Part shown: positions 55,399-64,000 of the stretch, one piece after another | Layout: every line of letters starts with the position of its first letter | How positions within the stretch are numbered: the first letter of the stretch is position 1 | Source of the DNA: Rapana venosa | Lineage: Eukaryota > Mollusca > Gastropoda > Neogastropoda > Muricidae | NCBI GenBank assembly: GCA_028751875.1 | Contig: CM054143.1 | Location: 69,119,232-69,183,231 of the forward strand | Direction: 5' to 3' | Length of the DNA stretch: 64,000 bases | The notes under the pieces: generated by a model | Databases searched by the model: none | What the model saw: only the letters and a program-made list of their open reading frames with translations | Told to the model about the DNA's origin: nothing | Position numbers and translations under genes: made by a program

Positions 55399-55640
55399 CT
55401 TCGATGAGACTATAAACCAGGTTCCCATGTGCCACGCACGCAGAACATCTTGCGCACACTTACTTTAAATCCTGTGCGCTTTCGGAAGAGTAGGCATTGT
55501 GCGCCGGTGGGAACAGATGACAGAATTTACAAAACCGCATACTCAAGGTGACTAGATGTATAAAAATATTTTAAAAAAAGAGCACGTAAGTGCTTATTCC
55601 ATTATCCTCGATATAAAAAATTTAAAAAACAAAAAAAAAC
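55399..55640 (+). mobile_element. SINE, 5'-truncated, plus strand
   Basis: TTCGATGAGACTATAAACC, CGCAGAACATCTTGCGCAC, GTGCGCCGGTGGGAACAG, AAACCGCATACTCAAGG, GCACGTAAGTGCTTATTCC and ATTATCCTCGATATAAAA plus an A-rich tail. Pyrimidine tracts lie on both sides. Confidence 0.88.
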
Positions 55641-55659
55641 AAAAAAAAAGTTTTCTCCT

Positions 55660-55920
55660 CATCAAGTCTCACTCTCTCTCGCTCTCTCTCTCCCCCCCCC
55701 CCCCATCTCTACCTCTCGTCATCTGCTCTCTCTCTCTCTCTCTCCTCCTCTCCTCTCTGTGTGGTGTCTCTCTGTCTCTCTCTCTGTCTCTCTCTGTCTC
55801 ACTCTCTGTTCGCTCGCTCACTCTCTCTCTAGTTTCTCTCTCTCGTTTCTCTCCTCACTCACAACACACACACAAGCACAAACACACGCGCGCACGCTCG
55901 CCGCGCACACACAACACATA
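55660..55920. repeat. (TC)n then (CA)n tract
   Basis: CTCTCTC with one C run (55,692-55,704), passing into ACACACAC and GCGCGCACGC words at about 55,860. Confidence 0.88.
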
Positions 55921-57504
55921 ATCCTGGGCTCCATAACCAGCTCGACTCATTCATCTCACACACCCACAATATACGCGCATAGCACACCTCAGCGAGAGAT
56001 CATATTAATACCTCACCAAGCCTACTCTCTTCATTCTAGTACAGATCTCTCTTCCATAGACAGTCCTGACGTCTCTATCTCCACGATTAATAGTCCACTG
56101 CATCCTGTCATACTCAGCGTCAACCGCGTGCGCAGATCCAGCACACACGAACCCGCCATCCTGCGCACAAAGACTCGTGGCATATGAGTGCCAGCACACA
56201 CTATGCTCACTCTCGCACGTCTCTCAGAGCAGACCCACACACAGACAAACATGCCCACGAGCTCGCACCGGCTAACCACCGCGGCAATCAACATCTGATC
56301 AGAAAACTAATCAAAGTATAGTCCAGTACAGGCAGCTCATTCAAAACCTCTCCGATATCAAAATCAAACCGCGCAAACCTTCTTCTTCACAGACAAATAG
56401 TTTAAGTGAAAACAATCCACTAACTCCCACCCGCGACGACACACAGCCAAACACACTACAGGGCGCTACACTCAACGCGACAAGCCACTCCTCTAAAGCA
56501 CAGCCACACCACAAGCACTCTAGCCTCACCACCCATACACCTCTAACTGCGCGCCGCCATTCCAACACGATCTACCGTGCGCGCGCGCGCATGCCCACAC
56601 TCATAACACAAATAAGGACACACAAACAAAAATGCGCATGTTATACTTGCACAGCAAATTTATCTTGATGACACAGCGATGTGATGAATTATTTCTCATT
56701 ATACTGGACGGATAGCACTTTCTTCATATACACACGCGCAGCATAACACCCGCAAGATGGAGAACGCGCACTCAATCTCGAGACACCACAGTGACACCAC
56801 GCAAAATACGATTTCAAAAGACAAGAAACTAGTTATGCAGGCACATGTTTCTACCACCAGCAGCAGCCCACAAACTCCTACTCGCACAGTGAAGCGCTGA
56901 AGTGTCAGACGTGCGTCATACTCAATTATTTGCAGGACTATCGACGACTCTGACAGAGTGAGGGATCCTAAGGCATATAGTATACCATGAAAATCATACT
57001 CTTATCATATCATAAAGTATAAGTCTATGCGCGGATTAGAGACCGAAGAATTGAAGCATGCTCACGGTGTCAAACCAATACACAGATGTCTGGTGTACAT
57101 AGGATATGAGTGCATACAGCGAGCAGAGTGAGTGTGTGTGACAGGATTGGCAACAGAACAGAGAGCGAGAAACAACACTCTACACATCTGAGATGACATG
57201 AAACTTAGAGAAGACTGAGCATATCTCGTAGAATCGGCCGATTGCCATGAATTTCTATACATACTTATAAACTTACATAACAATCTGACTTCGGAGTTAC
57301 TTACTTACTGCAAAATGTTATGTTCAGACTGGCGCTACGCATTCTGTAGATTTCCAGATCGTCTACGTAATAATTTCTAGTAGGTCATACGACAGACTTC
57401 ACATCTTAGAGGAGACACACACATTGGCATGTATTCTCTAAAGTAGTCGAGGGAGTCAAGTGATACAACACTACACACATAGTGTACTTATACGATTATC
57501 AGTA
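55921..57504. other. Non-repetitive stretch, no gene recognised
   Basis: About 1.6 kb almost free of simple repeats, the longest such stretch in the window. Its first 800 bp are rich in CA, AC and CGC words on the plus strand. No frame over 90 codons has a recognisable motif, and no retroelement terminus was found. Origin unknown. Confidence 0.6.
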
Positions 57505-57800
57505 GCCCTTTTAAACACTAAGGGGGGGAAGTATGTCTACGGTTCAGATTGGATGCATTGGACTACATTTTGTAAACAGATAACTTGTCTGTGTGGTTCT
57601 GACTTATCACCTAAGCATGTCATTCTTCATTGTGAACTACTTCCACCATATTTTTCTGGTACAGTTGTAGATAAGATTTCAGGTATGTCATCTGAACAAT
57701 TATTGGCCGATAATGTGGTTATGTTGGAGATAGTTAGTTGTTTAGTTAGAAGCCCTGTTGGCAAACTTTTGTCATTGTTCTTGCTGCAGTTTAAGCTGTT
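57505..57800 (+). pseudogene. LINE-G C-terminal fragment, first copy (I-like)
   Basis: The plus frame reads FCKQITCLCGSDLSPKHVIL, HCELLPPYFS, then LLADNVVMLEIVSCLVRSPV and GKLL. A CxCG...H...C cluster followed by a leucine-rich tail ending in SPVG is the layout of the ORF2 C-terminus in I-clade and related LINEs. The frame is open to beyond 57,800, then runs into a C-rich stretch (57,808-57,846) that resembles the sequence after the second copy (58,880-58,900). RT and RNase H parts are missing. It is non-functional, and the clade assignment is tentative. Confidence 0.6.
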
Positions 57801-57910
57801 CAATGCCTGCCCCCTCCCCCCCCCACCCCCTCCCCCCCACCTCACCCCGTCCCTCCATTAATTTCTTTGCATTTTTTTCTTTTATCTCGTGAACAGACAC
57901 TAATAGGCCC

Positions 57911-57959
57911 ACACACACCACACACACACACACCACACACACACACACACGCACGCACG

Positions 57960-58011
<52 letters not shown>

Positions 58012-58012
58012 C
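57911..58012. repeat. (CA)n tract with (GCAC)n core
   Basis: ACACACCAC, GCACGCACGCACGCAC and pure CA, about 100 bp. Confidence 0.93.
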
Positions 58013-58074
58013 AATGTTCTCTATATATTGTAACACTTTATCTTTGGTCAAATTATCACCTTGAGTGAACAGAC

Positions 58075-58195
58075 GTTAAATTACGAAAGAAACCACTCCT
58101 CATTCAATCATTCACTCACTCACTCATTCACTCACTCACACACTCACTCACTCACCACTCACACATTCACACACACACCACACAGACACACACTG
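58075..58195. repeat. (CACT)n/(CATT)n imperfect tract
   Basis: CATTCACTCACTCACTCATTC-like tetranucleotide words passing into CACACAC. Confidence 0.85.
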
Positions 58196-58204
58196 CTCAT
58201 CTCT

Positions 58205-58690
58205 TTCAGATATTCCTCTTTCTCTTCATCAAGGTCATGCTTTGCTTCCAAATGTTTGCTGGAAACATGTCAAACAAAAAACAGCAAGAGGCTGGCTATC
58301 CCAGCATACTTGTTCTTTTTCTGGAGATTGGACAACAGTCTTTGTATCAGTACGGCTTTCGAAATCCTGTACTAGAAAAATGGTTTCTTTAATCCATAGA
58401 CTGAAATTAAAAGCCTTTCGAACAAGATTTTGTCAGAAATATACAATGCATATGCTGTGAAAAACTGTCCACTGTTCGTGTTTGATATCAGTGTCGAGGT
58501 TTAAAAAAGTTCCTACCAACATTTCAAGATAAGTCTCTGCACGAAGTTTTCACCAATCCAAAGTTAGTGTGTGAGAGAGCATTGTCTCTGATGCCATCTC
58601 CAGTATTCTCTTGTTGTAAAGTACGACCGTGGAATTGTAACACCTTTACTGTCGCGATATCATTTTGCTTTATTCGTGGCAGCTTTTACA
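58205..58690 (+). pseudogene. LINE-G C-terminal fragment, second copy, frameshifted
   Basis: The frame at 58,242-58,460 reads SLIHRLKLKAFRTRFCQKYT, aligning with FCKQITCLCG of the first copy. After a TGA and a frame change the sequence continues as LPTFQDKSLHEVFTNPKLV and CERALSLMPSPVF, again ending in an SPV word. The zinc-binding cysteines that follow FCQKYT are damaged (MHML where CLCG is expected). The C-rich stretch at 58,876-58,900 matches the position of the one after the first copy, supporting two independent truncated insertions of one family in the same direction, about 700 bp apart. Confidence 0.6.
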
Positions 58691-58940
58691 CGTAGTTGGT
58701 AGTTGTTCATTTTCCAAGTTTAGAGTAGTTTTCAATTGTTCTGTGTTGTTGTTACTATTTCCGTTTCTTTGCTATGTTTTTTGCAGCATTACTTATTGTT
58801 TATAAGGTTTGGAATAAGTTTTTTAATGTACATAAATACCAACATGCATCTCTTTTTCTTAAAGCCCTCATCTCATCCTGCCCCCTTCCCCACCCCCTTC
58901 GTCAAATTGTACTAAAAGTAAAACAGAGTAAAATCAAAGA
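58691..58940. other. Probable LINE-G 3' UTR and unique sequence
   Basis: AT-rich DNA with a C-rich patch and an ACTAAAAGTAAAAC word before (CA)n. Confidence 0.45.
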
Positions 58941-58962
58941 CACACACCACACACACGCGGGG

Positions 58963-58997
<35 letters not shown>

Positions 58998-59051
58998 ACA
59001 CAACCAAAACCACAAAACACAACAAAACACCACAACACACCACACACACAC
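58941..59051. repeat. (CA)n tract
   Basis: ACACAC with AACAAAACACC breaks, about 110 bp. Confidence 0.9.
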
Positions 59052-59279
59052 ATGCCTATAGAGTGTTATAGAAAAAACGTAAAAATTGCTTTTTTTTTGT
59101 TGTTGTTAAAATGCGGCCCTGTTGGGGAAAAAAAGCAGAAAAGCAAACAAGTGTCACTGACATGCAATACACGGGGCCCGAGCAAAAATCTCCCCGAGAG
59201 AAACAAACTGCCCCAACAAATGTTTAACATGTAGACAACACTGAACACCCCTGAAAATAGGGGTTAAAGGTCAGGGGAA
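59052..59279. other. Unassigned sequence, becoming homopolymer-rich
   Basis: No feature recognised. From about 59,100 on the texture changes to the smoothed type. Confidence 0.45.
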
Positions 59280-59685
59280 AAAGTCCCTTTTGGAGAGGAA
59301 AAGGGGGGGGCAGAGAAAGAAGGGGGGGCAGGGGAAGGGGAGGGGGGGGGGGGGGGGGGAGGGGATAGGAGAGAGGGAGAGGGAGTGAGAGAGAGGGGGG
59401 AGAGAGAAAAGTGAGGGGGAGGGAGAGAGAGGGAGAGAGAGGGGGAGAGAGAGGGAGGGAGACGGAGAGGAGGGGGGGAGAGAGGAGGGAGGGAAAAGAG
59501 GGGGAGAGAGGGGGGGAGAGAGGAAAGGGGGGAGATGGGAGGGGAGGGGGAAGAAAAGGGAGAGAGGGGAGAGGACGGGAGGGGAGAGGGGAGAGGGAGA
59601 GAGAGAGATAGGGGAGGGGGGAGAGAGGAGAGGGGGGGGGGGGGGGGAGAAAAGAGAGAGAAAAGGGGGAGAGAGAGGGAAATCA
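59280..59685. repeat. Polypurine tract (GA/GGGA)n
   Basis: GAGAGG and GGGGGAG words with G runs up to about 18. Probably a (GA)n tract with overwritten bases, since it borders a LINE-D tail exactly as the clean (GA)n at 52,024 does. Confidence 0.85.
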
Positions 59686-59690
59686 AAATC

Positions 59691-59945
59691 GAATTTTTTT
59701 TTAAAGAGGGTAAATGGGGTAAGCCCTAGGCTTCCCTTTTCACCAGGCCCCCATTTTTTGGGGAAAAGAATGAAAAAAACACCCAAAAAATCAATAAAGG
59801 GAAAAAACAAGTTTTAAAGTGGGATTTCCCAAAGGCCCCGAATCATTAAAAAAGCCATTCAAATTTTTGATAAATCTAGAGGGCCCAAAGGGAAAACAAC
59901 AAAAATAAAAAAAAGCAAAAGAATAAACAAGACCAAGGGAAAAAG
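59691..59945 (-). mobile_element. LINE-D 3' end, noisy copy of 52,104-52,340
   Basis: AAATCAAAATCGAATTTTT, GAGGGTAAATGGGGTAAGCC, CTAGGCTTCCCTTTTCACCA and GAATAAACAAGACCAA follow the order of the clean copy. Confidence 0.7.
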
Positions 59946-60245
59946 CGAGAGGGGAGGGGGGAGAGAGAGAGGAAAGGGGGGGGGGGGGGGGAGAAGAGAA
60001 GGGGGGGGAGAAAGGGGAGTGAGAGATTTCGATTTCGATTTTTTTAGGAGAGAAGGGGGGGAGAGGGGAAAGGGGGAGGGGGGGAGAGGGAGACAAAGAG
60101 GGAGAGAGAGGGGGGGGAAGGGGAGAGGGGGGGAGAGATGGAGGGGAGAGAGATGGAGAGAGAGGGGGGAGGAGAGAGGGAGAGAGAGGGGAGAAAGAGA
60201 GAGGAAGGGGGGGGGTGGGGGAGAGAGAGAGAGGGAGGGTTTTAA
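59946..60245. repeat. Polypurine tract with embedded (ATTTCG)n tail
   Basis: GA/G-rich on both sides of GATTTCGATTTCGATTTTTTT at 60,025-60,045, which looks like a further hexamer tail with its element lost. Confidence 0.75.
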
Positions 60246-60254
60246 AAAAAAAAT

Positions 60255-60572
60255 TTTATATCCCCAGGATAAGGAATAAGACTTATTTGCGTTTTACATT
60301 AAATTTCCCCCTGTGTATGCGGTTTTGTCAAATCGGGCCTCTGTTCCCCCCGGACACAATGGGCCCCTCTTACGAAATGCGGAAAGGATTTAAAAGTTTT
60401 GGAAGATGTTCTGCGTGGTTTGACAAAAGGGGGCCTCGGTTTAGTCTCATCCCAAGGACTTTTGGGGGGGGGAGTCTGCACTGTGTTACTCCCTTTAACC
60501 CGGGGAAACGAACTTGGGGGCATCAGATTTTCGAGCCCCAATGTTCTAACCACTAGGCTATCCCGTCTCCTG
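60255..60572 (-). mobile_element. SINE with intact tRNA-like head, noisy
   Basis: The minus-strand head GAGACGGGATAGCCTAGTGG and TTAGAACATTGGGGC gives the best A box in the window. A B box remnant (AAGTTCGTTTCC), then the body in order and the tail (TTATATCCCCAGGATAAGG) complete the element. Polypurine lies on the tail side, (CG)n/(GA)n on the head side. Confidence 0.85.
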
Positions 60573-60580
60573 CGCGCGCG

Positions 60581-60598
<18 letters not shown>
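60573..60598. repeat. (CG)n run of about 26 bp
   Basis: Perfect alternating GCGCGC, immediately followed by (GA)n. CpG runs of this length are rare where CpG is methylated. Confidence 0.93.

Positions 60599-60648
<50 letters not shown>
60597..60648. repeat. (GA)n microsatellite
   Basis: Perfect GAGAGA of about 50 bp. Confidence 0.93.
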
Positions 60649-60651
<3 letters not shown>

Positions 60652-60975
60652 TAATGATAACGATAATAACAATAACAACCCCAATAACAACGGTAGTGAT
60701 AATAATGATGATGATGGTGATAATAATAATAATAATGATGATGATGATGATGATGATGATAATACAGATGTCAGTTTCCACCACTTTTGGCTGCTATTCT
60801 ATCGATCCTGTCTGCTGCTAATTATAGCGGAAACTGACTGAGTTATGCTATTTTCCCGCTTTGATGATGATGATGATGATGATAATAATAAGAACAATAA
60901 TATTATAATAGTAATAACAATAATAATATACAACGACGACAATGATACTACTACTACTGCTACTATTAATAATAA
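60649..60975. repeat. (GAT)n/(AAT)n tract around a 70-bp inverted-repeat cassette
   Basis: GATGATGATGAT and AATAATAAT occupy both flanks (60,649-60,760 and 60,862-60,975). Between them GTCAGTTTCC (60,770-60,779) and GGAAACTGAC (60,829-60,838) form a perfect 10-bp inverted repeat around 49 bp of unique sequence. Confidence 0.85.
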
Positions 60976-61850
60976 ATAATTACCGACCATCGCTGCAGAC
61001 AGACAGAAGAAAGTGACGGCAGGGGGCGCTTTTTCACTGACGGGGAAGCAGACGAAAGTGACTGGAAGCGCGGTATTTACGACTGTTGTGCAACATGCCC
61101 TCTTCCAAGTTTGTGAAGGTGTGTTTAAAAAAAAAAGGGGGGGGGACAAAAAGAAAGAAACGATTGGGGTTTGCAATCACAGCAAGGGCCAGTTGTGTGG
61201 AGATGTTTCTGTGATCAGCTTCGAACTTCAGTGTGTGTTGGAGTCAACCACTGTGTCGTCTGACAAAGGTTAGAATCTTTTCACTTTGTGTGTTTTTTAT
61301 TTTTGCTTATTTGTCTACGTGCTGTTTTGTTTCTTGATCACTTCAATGGAGATGATGTTGCATGCTACATTTTTATTGTTTCTTGATTTAAAGAAAAGAA
61401 TGGTTGTTTGGGGGAAGGTGAGGTTTTCTTTCTTGAATTTTATTTTTTATCTCCATCTCCCCGACTCTTTATTTGAACTTGCCTGCCTTTCTTCTCAATG
61501 TTTAAATATGTTCTGTCCTGTTCCTGCTTTATTTCTCTCTTTCTATGCTTATCAACGTATCTTTTGTTAATATGTCCGATCATTTTATTGGTCATGATTG
61601 ACAGACATCATTTTCGATAGGTACAATTTTTTGGTTTAAAGCTTTACGTTTATGTGGGAATTCTGGTTTTCTGCAAATACAAAAACTGTTGTTTCTTTAC
61701 TGATGTCATCCCCTGGCAGCTGATCGTTTTGATGACGATGATTACAATAATTAGGACCAGAACGCATTTTTGAGACGTTATTCATCCGTTAAGAATCCAT
61801 ACGTGATATGCAGACTTCTTGCAAGCAGACATACACGCGCTGGCGCGCGC
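60976..61850. other. Unique sequence, no gene recognised
   Basis: About 875 bp of T-rich DNA. The longest plus frames (86 and 94 codons) show no domain. A G/A run at 61,122-61,145 is the only simple repeat. Confidence 0.55.
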
Positions 61851-61908
61851 ATACACATACACACACGCACGCACGCACGAACACACACGCTCGCACGCAC
61901 GCATGCAT
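61851..61908. repeat. (CA)n/(GCAC)n tract
   Basis: ACACACGCACGCACGCACG words running into a SINE tail. Confidence 0.88.
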
Positions 61909-61965
61909 GTAAAAAAGCACATAAGTGCTTATTCCATTATCCTCAATATAAAATAATAAAATATA
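61909..61965 (+). mobile_element. SINE 3'-tail fragment
   Basis: GTAAAAAAGCACATAAGTGC, TTATTCCATTATCCTCAATA and an (AAAT)-like tail. Confidence 0.85.
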
Positions 61966-62226
61966 TACCCAAAAAATGCACGCACACCTTACGCACTACG
62001 CACACACACACATGCTTTCTGATGGCATGCAATCAGGCACACATGCACAGGCGCGTGCAGTCACACACACACTTGGTATGCGTACTTGATACACAAGACT
62101 GTCCTTATTGAAGCTTTTGCATCATTAGCACACAGTTTTACTGACCATCATCTTACATTCTGGCTGTACGCTGCTCTTTTCATTGAGGGGGCAGAGAGGA
62201 GAGGAACAGACTGTACGGGAGACAGC
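61966..62226. other. Unique sequence with CA-rich start
   Basis: No gene or element recognised. Confidence 0.5.
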
Positions 62227-62502
62227 TATCCACCCACCCGTAGACCCACCCATCCATCGATCTACCCATCCACCCATCCACAGACCCACCCAACCGCCCA
62301 CCCAACCGCCCACCCATCCATCCATCCATTGATCTATCCATCTATCCACCCACCCACCTACAGACCCACCTATCCATCTGTAAATCCAACTGTCCACCAA
62401 CCCACATACAGACACATCCACCCATCCATACATCCATCTGTGCACCCATCCATAGACCCACCCACCCATTTATCCACCCACCCACCCACCCATCCTTCCA
62501 TA
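62227..62502. repeat. (CCAT/CCAC)n tetranucleotide tract of about 275 bp
   Basis: CCATCCATCC, CCACCCACCC and AGACCCACC words. TATCCATCTGTAAATCC-like variants suggest an older higher-order unit. The P/T/H-rich plus frame is a repeat product. Confidence 0.93.
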
Positions 62503-62505
62503 GAC

Positions 62506-62507
<2 letters not shown>

Positions 62508-62562
<55 letters not shown>
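62508..62562. repeat. (GA)n microsatellite
   Basis: Perfect GAGAGA of about 55 bp. Confidence 0.95.
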
Positions 62563-62565
<3 letters not shown>

Positions 62566-62653
62566 AGTGAGGGGGGTGGGGGTGAAGGACGGGCAAAGGG
62601 GAACCTGGGTGTGTTGTGTCAGTTTCAGGAAGTTAGTCCTGGCGGGTTCAGCT

Positions 62654-62656
<3 letters not shown>

Positions 62657-62687
<31 letters not shown>

Positions 62688-63113
62688 GTGTGTGGTGTGT
62701 GTGTGTGGTGTGTGTGTGTGTGTTGTGTGTGTCTTTGTGTGTGTGTGTGTTGTGACTGTTTGTGTGTGTGTGTGTGTGTGTGTTGTGTCTTTCTGTGTCT
62801 GTGTGTTGTGTGTGTTTCTTTGACTGCATGTATGTGAGTGTGTGTGTGCGCGTGATATTGTGATCGTGTATGTGATTGTGTGTGCGATTGCATGTGTGTG
62901 TGACTGCTTTTGTGTGTGACTGCATGTGTGCATGCACACACACACTCGCACACACACATACACGCACGCACGCACGCACGCAAGCGCACACACACACACG
63001 CACACACGCACGCACGCGCACACACACACTCACTCGCACACACACACACACACACGCACGCACGCACGCACGCAAGCGTACACACACCACACAGACACAC
63101 ACACACACACACA

Positions 63114-63172
<59 letters not shown>
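62657..63172. repeat. (GT)n arm joined head-on to a (CA)n/(CG)n arm
   Basis: GT-rich DNA from 62,657 to about 62,930 meets CA-rich DNA from about 62,932 to 63,172 at the palindrome TGTGTGCATGCACACA. The arms are complementary in kind over roughly 240-270 bp each, an imperfect inverted repeat that also alternates purine and pyrimidine. Confidence 0.9.
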
Positions 63173-64000
63173 CCTTTACACAGAAAGGTACTTACAGACT
63201 GTGCTGGGGGAAGGTTGCTGGAGGCAGCTGAACGAAAGTCCTTCAGTCCACTGCTGTAGGAAGAAACATCCACGAGTACTTCCACACTCCATGAAGACCA
63301 GTACAGAGAGGACAGCTGCTGTCTTCACTGTCCTCCACCTCTTCCCTTTCCATTGGAAACACATCTCAATGCCCACTGCACACTGGCCTGTGTTTCTAGT
63401 CGCCATCATAAAAACAACAACTGACAATGTCACTGCACTGGAGAACCACACAGAAGGCAGGCAGGCAGAATGGTGTGTGCCGTCCCTAAACACTTGGCAG
63501 CAAGCTTGGGTCAGGTCCTCTCCCACAACTCTTCGTCCTTTGCCTGTTGAATCCCTCCACTGGCCAGAACTGCGCAGGCCTCTGTTTTCTGTCCACACAT
63601 CTCGCACAGTGACTGGTCGTTGTTCTGAACCACTCAGTGACCAGTCCTGTTGGCTGAGCAAGCATCCTCCATGTCAGTTCCTTCCACTGGCCCTCCCTCA
63701 CACCTGATGAGCGCCTGACAGTGAGTGTCACAGCCTGTGCTGCTGCTGCTGCTGCTGCTGCTGTCACTGCCCTCTCCTGCTTCTCCTTCCCTCTCCGGCA
63801 CCTCTCACTGCTTTGTCAGATTTTTCTTTTAAATCAGAATTTCAATTGAATCCTGTTTTGTGACAGAAAATGTCCTGCAAACTGGTCCACCTTTGTCCCC
63901 TCGAAAAAAACTGTAGCTTCTAGTTTCTCAATTATTGTGTTAGTCAAAGTCGGGGTCAGAGTTCAACCTCTGTGTTTATGAAGCCGACATCAGCCTTGGT
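63173..64000. other. Unique GC-moderate sequence, possible gene edge
   Basis: This is the most gene-like composition of the window. The minus strand holds a 161-codon frame (63,176-63,661) and a GTAAGT donor-like word at about 63,190 (CAGTCTGTAAGTACC on minus). The peptide shows no domain I recognise. A (CTG)8 run lies at 63,739-63,763. Without homology or splice support I do not call a gene. Confidence 0.3.
63739..63763. repeat. (CTG)8 trinucleotide run
   Basis: Eight perfect CTG/GCT units, read as A- or L-runs in translation. Confidence 0.93.

Noticed and set aside
58061..58375. Plus-strand ORF starting in the CACT repeat
   Set aside because: Its first third is repeat translation; the rest overlaps the LINE-G remnant in a different frame.

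Overview
This is nuclear DNA of a eukaryote, almost certainly an animal and most plausibly a mollusc (inference). The signs are tRNA-headed SINEs, 5'-truncated non-LTR retrotransposons of CR1/L2, I-like and Tx1/L1-like type whose 3' ends carry short tandem tails instead of poly(A), and an extreme load of (GA)n, (GT)n, (CAGA)n and minisatellite DNA. I find no intact host gene, no genuine tRNA or rRNA gene, and nothing bacterial or viral. Nearly every long open frame comes from stop-free simple repeats.

Layout. 1-6.4 kb: degraded LINE and SINE pieces, an 800-bp polypurine tract, a LINE-A copy (3982-4980), a LINE-B remnant (5667-6059) and a 72-bp minisatellite. 6.4-16.1 kb: simple repeats, one SINE, and a 5.4-kb array of a 22-bp unit. 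17-22.7 kb: a SINE, (GT)n, about 1 kb of unique DNA, pyrimidine tracts, a full-length SINE, a 63-bp minisatellite and more unique DNA. 22,767-28,399 repeats 6,408-12,040 at a constant offset of 16,359 bp, with no difference in any line I compared. After a G-rich stretch comes a 500-bp N gap (30,340-30,839).

After the gap, 30.9-49.2 kb repeats the order of 7.8-22.7 kb as a diverged, collinear second copy. It carries two extra blocks (about 32.8-36.6 and 37.1-41.6 kb), which hold a 54-bp minisatellite, a LINE-A reverse-transcriptase fragment and a long broken LINE-C. The 22-bp array is reduced to one or two units there. 49.2-64 kb holds LINE-A, -B, -D, -E, -F and -G remnants, more SINEs, dinucleotide tracts and some unique DNA.

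Nothing here works together as a pathway. The biology is repeat biology: two retroposon groups sitting inside dinucleotide microsatellites, minisatellite turnover, and a probable pair of haplotypes placed side by side. Base quality is uneven. 6.4-17 kb shows scattered single-base indels like uncorrected long reads. About 0-4, 43.4-48.8 and 59-60.6 kb show homopolymer-smoothed sequence, including a 99-nt G run. Several striking features are therefore likely assembly products and are flagged as such. LINE letters (A-G) are labels used only in this annotation.
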